Assembly: GCA_028023455.1 (NCBI GenBank)
Contig: JAQFVV010006222.1
Coordinates: forward strand, 482,001 to 546,000
Direction: 5' to 3'
Source: Epiperipatus broadwayi
Taxonomy: Eukaryota > Onychophora > Udeonychophora > Euonychophora > Peripatidae
Length of the DNA: 64,000 bases
The notes beneath the pieces were generated by a model that was given only the letters and a program-made list of their open reading frames with translations, had not been told where the DNA came from and did no database searches. The translations under genes and the position numbers were made by a program. This document shows positions 36,684 through 48,400 of the stretch, one piece after another. The first letter of the stretch is position 1; every line of letters begins with the position of its first letter.

Positions 36684-39039
36684 TACACTTGGGTCTTGTT
36701 TTATGCGGTAGATAGGTTCCTCAGAAAATGCGCACAAAAGAAATCGTACAAAAATAGACTTAACTTACCTTGAAAAATGGGGGATAGGTAATGTAATTTT
36801 CCAAAAATCACATAAAAGCAAAGCAGCAACGTAAAATTACTTTAAAATTCGCATAAAAAAAAAACAAGGAAATAAAATATGATTAATAAAAAAATTTTCA
36901 ATTTGAAAAACATTGATAGAAGACAATTTTTTTTTACTTTTTTTATTAACTACAGTATTTAATTTTATTCAAAACAATATATTTTTATGCGTAATTTACA
37001 TTTTTTTTTCATACATGTACGGTAATTTAATAATTATCACTATTTGAGACATCAGATTCGTCATATGATGATGTGATGTGATGTACTGTAGCTTCTCCTT
37101 AAATGAAGTCAAAAATCTCTCAGTAATTATGACCAGAGAAACCTGTTTTCCTATATTCTGATCCATCCCATTTCCACAACATAATCTTTGTCAACTCTAT
37201 GGTCTTTATATCTAAATCCCAATAAATTGCTCTTATAGTGGATTCACCCAAACTAAAACATTTTCCAATTGCTGTTGATCCTTCCCATTTCGCTAAGTGA
37301 TCTAAAATTGAAATTTTTGTTTTCAAAGAAATTTACTTTCTTGAGTGTTTTTTCCTCTCCATTAGGGTAAATTAAAGTTTGAAATAAAATAAGAACTTAG
37401 ACTTATGATAATAAAAAGACATCTACTCACTGCTGTTGGGCAAAATTTAATTAAAACTAACAAAAATTAAATTCCTATTTTTGTCTTTAATTTCTTTCTT
37501 TTCAATTCCGTTTAAAAATCAAATTTCATTGTTTCATGATCACATTACATAATTTTTAAATTGTTAATTACAATTAAATATCAGATTTTAATTTTTAATT
37601 GTCAAATTTAATTGGGCCAACACTGTTACTCATCTTTTAAAAATAAACTTGCAGACACTAAATGATTAATTGATTATGTACTCTTTTTTTAAAAAGCAAA
37701 AATAGAATGTGATTTAAAATGCAAAAACAACAATATGCATAGTATAGGCATCTATAACATTTAAACAGATTTACATTATAATCTTGCAAAATTTAATGTG
37801 TGTATATAAAATTGGGAAATCATGATTTTAAGTGAATTCTGAATCTCTTTATTGCATAAAATCTATTACAGTACTATTATAAAGTGCTGAAAATATTGAA
37901 ATTATTAGATGGAAGTTATGTGATTCATGTTTCTTCTTAATATCTTTGTATGTGGTTTTCTTTTATGCAATAAAATTATTAGATCAGAAGTTGAGTTTCA
38001 ATAATGTGCTATTACTTTAAATATTATAAATTTCATGCACTCACACATCATATTTAAAGTAATAACGCATTATCGGAGTTCGATTTTCATCTTAGTAATT
38101 TCAATATTTTCAGTGCTTTATAATAGTAAGATTTTATGCAATAATGAAATTAAAATCATGATTTCCACATTTTATGTATACACACATTAAATTTTACAAG
38201 ATTATAATGTAAATTTGTTCAAACATTGTGCGTGTTAATTTTGCATTTTAAATCACATTCTGTTTTTGCTTTTTAAAAAAGAACGTAATCAATGATTAAT
38301 CATTTAGTGTCCACAAGTTTATTTTTAAAAGGTGAGTAATAGCAGTGGGCACAATTAAATTTGACAATTAAAAATTAAAATGTGATTTTTAATTGCAATT
38401 AACAATTTAAAAATTACTTACGGCGACTTGAAATTAATGTGATGTGAAATTTGATTTTTAAACGGAATTGAAAATTAAAAAATTAAAGACAAAAATAAGA
38501 ATTTAATTTTTAGTTTTTAGTTTCATAAACAATTAATAAAATCATCATCTCAAATATTAATTGCTAATTACATTGTCACCAGAAAATCATTGACACAACA
38601 TGAGTGTGAAGTTGGCACTAGTTGTATTTCATCTTGTGAAGAATTGATTTTTTTACCAGTTTGCAAACGAACGTGTTTTTCGGCAAATAGTGTTAATAAT
38701 TAAAACATGTATAAAAAATGTAAATTACTGTTCTGTAAATTATTCATAAAAATATATTATTTTGAATAAAATCAAATATTATAGTTAAAAAAAGTTTGTC
38801 TTGTATCAATTTTTTTCAAATATGAAATTTTTTATTAGTTATATTTTATTTCCTTATTTTTTTTTTTTGCACAAATTTTAATGTAATTTTACATTGGTGC
38901 TTTGCTTTTATGCGAATTTTGAAAAATCACAGACTGCCTCCCCCCCTTTTCAATGTAAGTTACGTCTATTTTTGCACGATTTCGTTTGTGCGTGTTTTCT
39001 GAAGAACCTATCTATCACATAAAACGAGACCCAGGTGTA
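36684..39039. mobile_element. pogo/Tigger-like DNA transposon forming one giant palindrome
   Basis: Flanked by TA (36684-36685 and 39038-39039). The ends are CACTTGGGTCTTGTTTTATG and, on the complement of the right side, CACCTGGGTCTCGTTTTATG. This pattern (C-A-x-x-T-x-x-x-TCTCGTTTTAT) is like pogo/Tigger termini, and TA is the duplication used by that superfamily. The inverted match continues far beyond the ends: 36686-36850 with 38870-39037, 37460-37720 with 38250-38520, and 37840-38035 with 38045-38150. The centre is near 38040. The left arm has an extra block of roughly 200-250 bp containing a transposase fragment. Substitutions are scattered over the arms, so the palindrome is old. Confidence 0.85.
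37120..37365 (-). pseudogene. pogo/Tigger-type transposase N-terminal helix-turn-helix fragment
   Basis: The minus strand reads ERKKHSRK, one stop, then ISLKTKISILDHLAKWEGST and FSLGESTIRAIYWD, ending at a stop at 37120. The basic start followed by 'K-x-x-ILD-L-x-x-GE...SESTIR-I' is the CENP-B/Psq helix-turn-helix seen at the N-terminus of pogo/Tigger transposases. This part binds the terminal repeats. The DDE catalytic domain is absent, and the frame has an internal stop. It sits in the left arm only; the right arm lacks a matching copy. Confidence 0.6.
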
Positions 39040-39982
39040 TTTCATAATTACCCATTAAAATTTAATACCAAATACTATTACTAAATTGCACATTTGTTTT
39101 TTGTTTTGTTTGTGTTTTTACATTAAAATAATCATAACTTCCCAATGAGCAATAAACTTACCAAAACAGTGGAGAAATATTTTAACTATTAGTGACTAAA
39201 TGATGTATACAGCAATAAAATATTCAATTTATATCTTAATCTTTATTGTGATTTATTTAATTTATATATAACATTATTGAATTCCAACTATTTCATTACA
39301 ACATTACTTACAGAAATTAAAGTCAAAAAGAACACTTTAAAAAAAACAAAAAAACATTCAGTTTGTACTTCAATTCCTCATGTTCAAACATTTTAGCCAT
39401 TTTTTATAATTTTTTTTTAGTATTGTCAAGGTTGTAGTAATAGTGAGAAAAATAAATGCATAAAAATAATCAATTTAAAAATGAAATTATCCATTACAAT
39501 TAAACAATTTTATTTTATATTTTCTATATCATCTAAAAATTTTAATACATTTTCTCTATCCACCTTTATCTTTTCAATCCGATGTTTTTCTTTAAAAAAA
39601 TTGAATGAAGTAAATAAAAACGAGTTTTTATCCTTTCCCGTATGTATAAATTCTATTTTCCCACCTGCTTAATTAGTTTATCATTTTAATCAATTCCTAA
39701 TCATTATAACAATTTAAAATATTCTAATTAATTAATTATATAAAGAGATCCCATTTTGTTCCTTCATTGCACTTTACTATGGGATTATCTCTTGCATTAT
39801 AGAGAACTTCTTGAATTATTAATTCAATAAGTATTTGACATTTTCTCATATATTATTTAAAATTGTTCATATTGATTAAAAATATAATTAAAATGATTAA
39901 AACACTAATAAAGTAAATTAATCCATAATTTTTTTAAAAAATAGAAAATTAAATATTAGATATAGAAAAACATAAAACTTTT
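39040..39982. other. Non-coding AT-rich stretch
   Basis: Immediately right of the transposon. A 63-codon frame at 39481-39672 resembles no known protein. No gene was recognised. Confidence 0.35.
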
Positions 39983-40050
39983 TTATTAAATTAACCTTTC
40001 ATTATATATATATATATATATATATATATAATGAAAGGTTAATTTAATAA
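39983..40050. repeat. (TA)n-centred hairpin with 24-bp arms
   Basis: TTATTAAATTAACCTTTCAT (from 39983) and its exact complement ATGAAAGGTTAATTTAATAA (to 40050) flank a TA tract. A second TA run follows at about 40072-40094. No coding. Confidence 0.9.
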
Positions 40051-40094
40051 TTAAGTTTGTATATATATCTTATATATATATATATATATATATA

Positions 40095-41309
40095 AGTATA
40101 GCACTGCCATAATGCACTTTTTATAAGAAAAAAAATATTGTAAATGCATAATTTAACATATATAAAATAGAAAAACTAAAATAATTTAATATAGGACATA
40201 TAAAATAATATTCCTAAAAATATTATATGTATATAGTACTTATAATAAAAAATATGAAAAATTTATGTGAAAAATAATATCAAATGATAGCACATTGACA
40301 TACAAAATAAATAATTGGAATATTTGAATAAATAAGCTTAACCAGTACCAAAGATAAGAGCGATATTAGATAGTCTTCAAAAGATATCTCATTTTATGGA
40401 GTTGGATCTTAACTCTCACAGATAAGTCCAAAAAATTTTGATACTAATAAAAAATCTCTGTTGCATTATTTAAAACTAATAATCTACTGTTTGATATAAC
40501 AAATCCATCAAATATATTTCAGAAAAACATAGTGAATTATTATAAGGATTGCATGGAATAATTCTATTCTGTCATAATATAATTACTACAGTAATTCCTA
40601 AGATGGGGAATGGGGAAAGATAGTTCTTTAGTGGTAAAAGTGTTGCTCTCTTATTTTGGATAAAAATATATATATATACATATATTTCATTAAAATTTTA
40701 ATATATTATAAAATAATATTTTATTTATGTATATTAATATATAATTTGTAACTAATTGAATTAATTTTATTATAATTTAATTAATACAAATGTATATAAA
40801 TAAATTATTGTGAGAGTTTAAATTTAAAATAGCTACCACACATTATTTTCTTCAATGAATTATGTGAAAAGTAAATACGGAAGCTTGCTGATTGATTCAA
40901 ATCTGAAGATTTTATTATTATTAAAATGCATGAAATATGCTTCAACTTTGAACAAGTTGGCTGAAAACATAATAATACAAAAGTCACATTAGTAAATTTG
41001 AAAATTAACATTGTATCTTCATATTTATATAAAAGATTTTTTTTTTAATGATAAATTTTATAATGCAAATTTAGTGTATTTACATAAAATTTAGAAAAAA
41101 AACAAGTTCTAAATAAAAGTAAAATTTACAGAAAAAAATTTTTTTTTTGTTTCTCCCACAAAAATATTATACGCAAGCTTAAGAGTTGTTCAAATCTTGT
41201 ATACACATATTTAATATTATTAAATTTATAAATAATGAATGAAATTGATTTCAAATTGCAGCTCCTAAATTTTAATTTTTCTATGTTTTTTGTCAACATA
41301 GTGTTCTGA
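40095..41309. other. Non-coding AT-rich stretch
   Basis: No gene. A weak A-box-like word (TTTAGTGGTAAAAGTG near 40626-40641) has no B box at the right distance, so no tRNA or SINE call is made. Confidence 0.35.
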
Positions 41310-42600
41310 CTCAAAAATGTTCTTGATCTCTGTTTTAAGACAACTTACATCAAAGAGAACTCAAACTATCTAATAAATTCGAAAAAATTGGTTTGAAATT
41401 AAATTCAGTGAAAAGTGTGTTCAACAAAACAGAATTGACATTTCTGGAGTACATAGCTTCAGACAAAAAAAAGTATATCCTGGCATGAGCAATAAAAAAT
41501 ATAATCCATTCTAAAATATTAAAGATTTCCAGCTATTTCTTGATCTGATCAATTAATTGTTTTAGTAAGATTTTTACAAAATAAAACAAAATTTTCCAAA
41601 TCATTCTATGAATTACTAAAAAAAAAAAAAAAACAAATTTTAAAGTGGAATTGGTCACAAAAAAGAATCATTCCTAAGAACAAAGCATTACTGTAAACAT
41701 ACAACAACTCATTCATTTTGATAATTTAAAAGTATGGTTAATATTCATAATAATTGTTACATTGGTGAATATTAATTAGTTTAATTTCTTTTTAAAAAAC
41801 TGAGCTCTATATATAGTCTGAAAAATAAAGAGCCTGTAAATATTAATATAATCCGAAAAAGTTTCATCAATATCTTTTTTAGTAATTGACCACAAGTATT
41901 ATTGAAAACATTGATGATCGACAAGCTAATCTCAGACCAATCTTGAACGAAGGGATTAATAAACATACTATCAGATTATTATCAGTTTATATAAAAAAAT
42001 GTTCGATTAAGAGGATGTTTTGACTAGAAATCCAGATAAAGACAAATTCTAAAATAATGAAATAAAGTTATCTACATATAAGTGTTACTAGTAAAAAAAA
42101 AGAAGCAAGATGGAGCAAAACAGCCAAAAGGTACCACTTACTATAAATTGAATTAGAACATGGTAGTCAACTAATAAATTGTAATGCTTTACTCTAGATT
42201 TCTGGATGAATCAAGAGAATTTAACAATCAGAAAAGAATGTGAGATAATGAGGGGTAGTGCTATCATGTTATCTAGAAATAGACAAAGTCATAGAATTGT
42301 TAACAATGGACATCCAGGTACTGTCTCTGAAGCAATAGTATACAGATATGTTTGGTGACTAATATAATGGCAGGTATTGAAAAGTACATTTAAAATGTAT
42401 AGATTGTCAATCCATAAACAATATGCCAATTAAAAAGTAAAGGGTTTGAACTAAAGCAAGCAGACCATAACAGAGTTCCCACATGAACCATGCAGGCTCC
42501 ATTAATGAAAAATTATTCTAATGCTAAAAGATGCATATTTAAATTGATCAGAATATCATATTATAATGAACATATGTACTGCAGGATAGAAAAAAATAAA
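41310..42600 (+). pseudogene. Highly decayed second Gypsy relic (RT end and integrase start)
   Basis: Plus strand, about 41360-41470: KIGLKLNSVKSVFNKTELTF followed by LEYIASDKKK. This matches the Gypsy RT thumb pattern 'GLKLN-x-x-K-C-x-F-x-x-x-x-x-x-FLG-x-x-x-S', and about 41640-41660 has ILKWNWSQK, like the 'F-x-W-x-x-x-x-x-x-A-F' region before RNase H. About 42285-42360 reads HRIVNNGHPGTVSEAIVYRYVW, resembling the integrase HHCC region with 'H-x-GH-x-G...A-R-x-Y-V-W'. Order and distance fit a Gypsy pol with most of the RNase H region lost. Many stops are present. It belongs to a different lineage from the 24-32 kb element. It is recognisable only by motif. Confidence 0.6.
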
Positions 42601-43900
42601 TATTTTTTCTATACTGCAGTTTGCTAAGAGTGAGTGATTCAAATGGCATAAAATTTGTGCAATACAAAATAAATGAATGCTTCAGGAAAGAAGAAATTGA
42701 ATACATCTTGCATCCACTGTATTTATAAAAATGAATGAATTGGAAAAAAAAAAACATCTTTAGCAAATAAAAAAAAAAATTTGAGAAATAATAACTGCTA
42801 AATTCAAAAAGTTTTATATGCTGAATTGTTATATCAACATATAATGATATTAATGGTTCCTGGAATTTTTAATGGAAAGTAAATTGAAAATTGATCAATT
42901 CCAAACAAAAATAACCATATGAAAATTGTGATCAAATAGACAAGCATACAATAGATGAGATTTATTAAACAAAAATGATTAGAAAAAAAACAATCACAAG
43001 TATCCAAATAAAGTCACAGTATGGTGAAACAATGAGATTAATAAAAGAGATCATGGAAATCATACTTGTTGATAGCAAAGAAGATGAAATAACATATTTC
43101 ATTATACAAATACCCATTGAAAACAAAAGCAAAACTCATATGAAAGATTATAAACTATGATATTTCCAGATGATAAAAATTGCTTCTAAAGATTATCAGA
43201 ATAAAAAGAGATGAAATGATAAGAATTGATAAAAGTGAAACTCAGCAGGAAGATGAACTTATGAAACAGATAGAAATAGAACTACTGAAAAGACACAAAT
43301 TGTTGAAACTAAAAATACATAGGCAATGATTAAAAAAATTAGAAGATTACATATAGAAACATTGATCTACTTTCATGAGTAAATTAACAAATTAATTATT
43401 TAAAAATAAAACAAAAAATAAGTTTAATAAAATAATGTGAAATTAAGAGCAAAATAAAAAAATAATTTTGATAAATAATTAAAATAATGTAAAAAAAAAG
43501 TTTTACAAAAATAAACTAATGTTATGTCCATAGAAAAATATTTCAAAAAATGAAATGAATTTAATTAATGCAAAGTTCAGTAATTTTTATATAAATAATT
43601 AATTTATGTTAAGCTAAACTTAGGCTAATTAAATCTTCAGAAAGAATAATGAATTGACTTCTTTAAGATTTTCAGAAAATCAATCATTGAAGCAGTGAAA
43701 GAAATCACTGAGGGGCATCTCATAGATAAATGGCCTCTCTAGATATATGTTTGTAACTTGAACAGGTCATCTCATCTTCATTATAATTTTTGATACACTT
43801 TTAAAACCATATAAATTATAAAAGTAATATTTTGGTATATATTAACTTGTAACTAATTACATGTATTTAACTTCAGAATATTAGACTTTATTCCATTTGA
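42601..43900. other. Non-coding AT-rich stretch, possibly the rest of the Gypsy relic
   Basis: A 61-codon frame at 42975-43160 has no recognised domain. Residual retroelement sequence is possible given the neighbour, but I see no motif. Confidence 0.3.
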
Positions 43901-46900
43901 TATATTTTACAGTGGAATTGCTAACTACACTATTCTTTGCTCCAAGTTCCCTTAAATTCAACATATATAGCCTATAAGAGCTTACCTTGAATTGATAATC
44001 ATTAATTAAAATAAAACATACATATATATTACGGCCTGTCTATAGTGGCATGACCCTAAGCAGAGGTACCAAGTCACTACATTAGGCCCTACTTGGACTC
44101 ATTAACAGACTTACTATTTCTCAACCATTTTCTTTACCTATAATAATTGAATTTAGGTAAGGCTATCATTTATCCCAATTTACTTTTACATGATTAAACA
44201 TTTCTAGACTAAGACATATTTTAAATAAAATCAATGTGAGACTCGTTTACCTATAAACAGATCACATTCCTTAACATTAAACAAATACAAAATATTGGTT
44301 CAATGCATTAAGTATCTGCATACTCTCATGGCTAACAATAATATCCAATATATTATATCATATATATAACTATTAGGTTTTAATTCAATCACTCATTAAA
44401 TTAATTTGTTAGATAATTATAGATAAACTTTGATTCCTATTATTTTTGATAATTAAGATTGGCAATAATCATAAGAATAACTTTACAATAAGGAGATCTC
44501 AGGATAATCATTGATTTTATTAATTCTTTATACTACCTATGGAATATCAAGATGGATTTTACAGATTTCCATCGGTAGTGCACAAATTAAGAAAGGCTTA
44601 TAATTTAAATCTATAATCAAGCTTTATATTTTTGTTCTTTAATACTTATTTTAAAATAATATTGTTAACTAAACTGTAAGTAACACTAATACTTTCACTA
44701 GTAATTAATATATCATTTAATTTCATATTAATAGACACGCCTTAATAATTTGCAATGTCATCGATGACCTATGGAATCAAGGCAGCATGTAACAAGTAAA
44801 AATCTCTATTAAGAGATGTGTGCTCATTAAACTATCGGATTGCTCTAATCTGAATTGATTTCTCATTTTAATTTCAACCAGTACATTTTGAGTTCATGTA
44901 ATGTTGTGACCGTGAGACCCCCCCCCAAAAAAAAAAATGCAACATTTAGAACTTAAGTAAACTTTCAAAACAATAATTTAATAACACTATTTAAAAATCA
45001 TTACAATAAACATTCCCGTTAACAAGTAATTTAAAATAACTGTTATAATAAAGTTGTATACAAACACATTGATAATAATAAAACAATGTAAAATTAATAT
45101 TCGAGGTGTTTATAATAAAACAAAATTAATACTCTCCCATAGCATGTTGGGATATTTACCTCCATGTATATGCTTATATATCACACATCAAATTTTTTTA
45201 TTAAACAATCATTCTCCCTCTTTTAAAAATGCATGGTCTTTTATTTCAAACTTCAAAATAATAGTTACAATTAAGTTATATACCTGGTGATAAAGTAACA
45301 ATATAAAACAATTGAGAAAAGATTGTTATAACTCTGATGTTTACAAAAAAAAAAAAAAAATTAATATCTTGATATTTCCCATAAGAAAATACCATCGTTT
45401 TTGTTTATAAATTAGTATATATTGTACCGGTCAGAATTGTACGTTCATTTAACAAGGTTTAGAATCTAAGCAAAAGTACCCTAAATCCACTCATACCCGA
45501 GATACACAGGTCAGGAGCAATCATTAATTCTGCCCTATTTGCTCTTCTCTAAAACTATAACATTATAAACAACACTTTTGATGATAACATGAAATTTTAT
45601 TCATTCCGGTCCAGAGACACAGCAGAGAAACATGAGATCTATAGGGTAATTAATGTAAATAAATAATATCAAATCTTGGCTCAATCAAATATCTTATGTG
45701 AAGGGACAATTTATAAATTTTAAATGAATTGCACACAGCTAGCATTGCAAAAGAAACATGAATTTTAAAATAGTATCCATCCAGAATGAGCAAGAACAGA
45801 ATAACCCAGAGATAAATATCTATTTGAAGTAATCAGTTTTAACTTCTAAATATTACTAACACTATTATAAATATTAAATGGGATTCAATGAATGAGATTC
45901 AATAAGACACAATGCATGAGTAATTATTAAAACATAATAATTTAATAAATATAAACAATCTAATTTACATTAGAAAACATAGCACAGATTTAATCCGGTT
46001 ATTACTTTGCATATAAGCAACTGATTTAGTATGCTAATGAGTTATAGTATAATAATAAATTAATGTTATCAATGCGGTGATCATTACATTAAGTAATGAT
46101 AAGGACATTTACAAATTCATCTCTAAAGAGAGGTTTACTCTTGATATGATAGTTAATAATTTATTGTTTATGAGCATATTTGGGCCTGTACAAATGAGGA
46201 ATGGGTTAACCTAATAAGTTTTACTGTGACAATCCTAAAATATTCGATAAATTATAAATGAGTGGTTTACAAACATCACTGCGCCACGTCTTATAGATAA
46301 TATGAGAATTACACATAAAAGAACTCGCAGTGCTAACTATAATGATAGCGTTTAAAATGGAGATGTCCGTCTTTGGACTGGAAGGCTTTATCACATATAT
46401 GATTCCGCTGGTATTTACCACAAGGCAAAATTCGAAAATATGAGTGGTAAGGATTCCATGGTATGCCCTCTGACATTTCACATGCAGAGCCTTAATACTC
46501 TAATGTTTATCCTGAGATTGGTTATACCAAACCTCATTCCTATACGAGTTACGTGAAGAAAATCCGGAGTTCGTATGAGTAAATATGATAAAGCAAAATA
46601 TAATTCTTTAAAAGGCTATCATAAGTAAGCAACGTGAATATGGCTTAAGTCTTAAATGACTAATGAAATAATTTAAGCTTAAATAAAGCAATAATAGCAT
46701 GCATAACGCCATGATAAAATAATAACCCACTCAGCATCGTACGTATAACCTTAAGAAATTTAGGATGTCGAATATAGAAGAGGAAAAATATTATTTCCTA
46801 TTTAACAAGTCCAATTAAACGACAATACATTATAAGCAATTTAACTCTTAATGGCGTATAAATAATAAATAGTTATTAAAATATATTAATAATCAAATTT

Positions 46901-48400
46901 ATTTTAAGAAGATAAAATGCATTTAAATATTGATAGTGACAACAACAAAAGGTTTATCTTATCCTATAATATAATTTTTAAACAATCTGCCATTAAGCAT
47001 ATATTTCAAATATTTAACCAAGCGAACAGTGTTCCGTAAGAAATTTTACGTTTAACTATTTAAATATTCCAAAATATGGAATGATGATTGAAATAATATA
47101 AGTTCGCTAGATTAAAACATTAGCATACTAAAACTAATTTAATAAGATATATATTTAAAATAAGTTTTGCCACATGAAATAAAATTATTAGAATGTGAAA
47201 CTTAAAAAGCTAATGACAGATTTAAAGTACATAATTCTGTGCTTAGCGTTTCAAAGAACAAGTTTAAAACTTAAGAGAGAAAATCACAAATTTAATGATA
47301 ATTAAGTTACCAAATAAATAAAATTACATTATGATTACAATTAAGATTTAGGAAAGAAGTGAAGTGAGGAGAATTAAGAGTTCATTCTTCGGCAAAACGG
47401 ATTACCTTTAGAAGTTATGGTGGCCACTTATAATAACGTATATGAAGTTTAGCAAGGCACAATACTAATAAAATAATGGTAAGCATCTTCCAATATTCTT
47501 TTACAGTTAAACATAACAGTTCTCAAGTAGCGATGGCATAGCAGAAGGCAGGACAGAGACAATTTAAGATCAGGGAGGCAAATTGTTTTTACTCACAGTT
47601 CATTTTGTTTCCACTCTCTAAATGAATATGAGAGAGAAGAGTGACTTGAACTCCTTTTGTGCATTCCTAGAACTTCTGCTCCTCCTATACTTGAAATTTA
47701 GCAATATTGGAAGATGTAAACAATACGTTCCAGAAAGCATTATTTAAACGTATTTTTAAAATTGCAAATAACTTTAAAATTTGATTTTTGGTTTGGCTTG
47801 AAATATTTAAAATGAGAATGACCTTTTTAAATTGTAATAATACTTTTTAGAAATTTCTGGCATTTGCTTTAGTTCTACATTAATTGTATTTATTTTTATA
47901 TCTATAATACATATACGCACATACACAATTATCTAAGTGAAGGGAATTTACAAGCTTGGAAATAAAATATACTTAAGCTAAAATAATAATTCAATTGGTT
48001 ACACATAACCATTTTAAATAAACAGGGTGGAAGTGATATGTGTATATGTGTGTTTAACATTCCTAAATGACCAAATAAACATATAAACTGGTTCAAACCC
48101 TACTTTAAAGGTATGTAATGTCATCAGGCAGTGAAGTTAAATATGTACTACAGATTTACCACTTCAATATAAACACACCTTCCCCTCTTAATCATATATA
48201 TATATATAGTGTTAAGTACACTATTATACATTTCATTCTATTGATAATAGTCATTCAAATCACTAATAATATTTAATAACAACATAACTTTTAAATAACT
48301 ACTGATATAAACAATTGAACTAATCAACTTATTAATTCCCACTGTTCGTTGATTTACCCCGCCCCCCGGTTGTACTAACAACTCATAGATTAGACATATA
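43901..48400. other. 4.5-kb block without open frames and with distinct word usage
   Basis: Compared with its flanks this block has few long homopolymers and more GC-containing words, but no frame over 90 codons. Notable points: poly-C followed by poly-A at 44920-44937, a CCCCGCCCCCCGG run at 48358-48368, and a 14-bp inverted pair CATCTTCCAATATT/AATATTGGAAGATG at about 47487-47500 and 47703-47716. A long terminal repeat or old element interior is possible. I could not match its ends. Confidence 0.3.
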
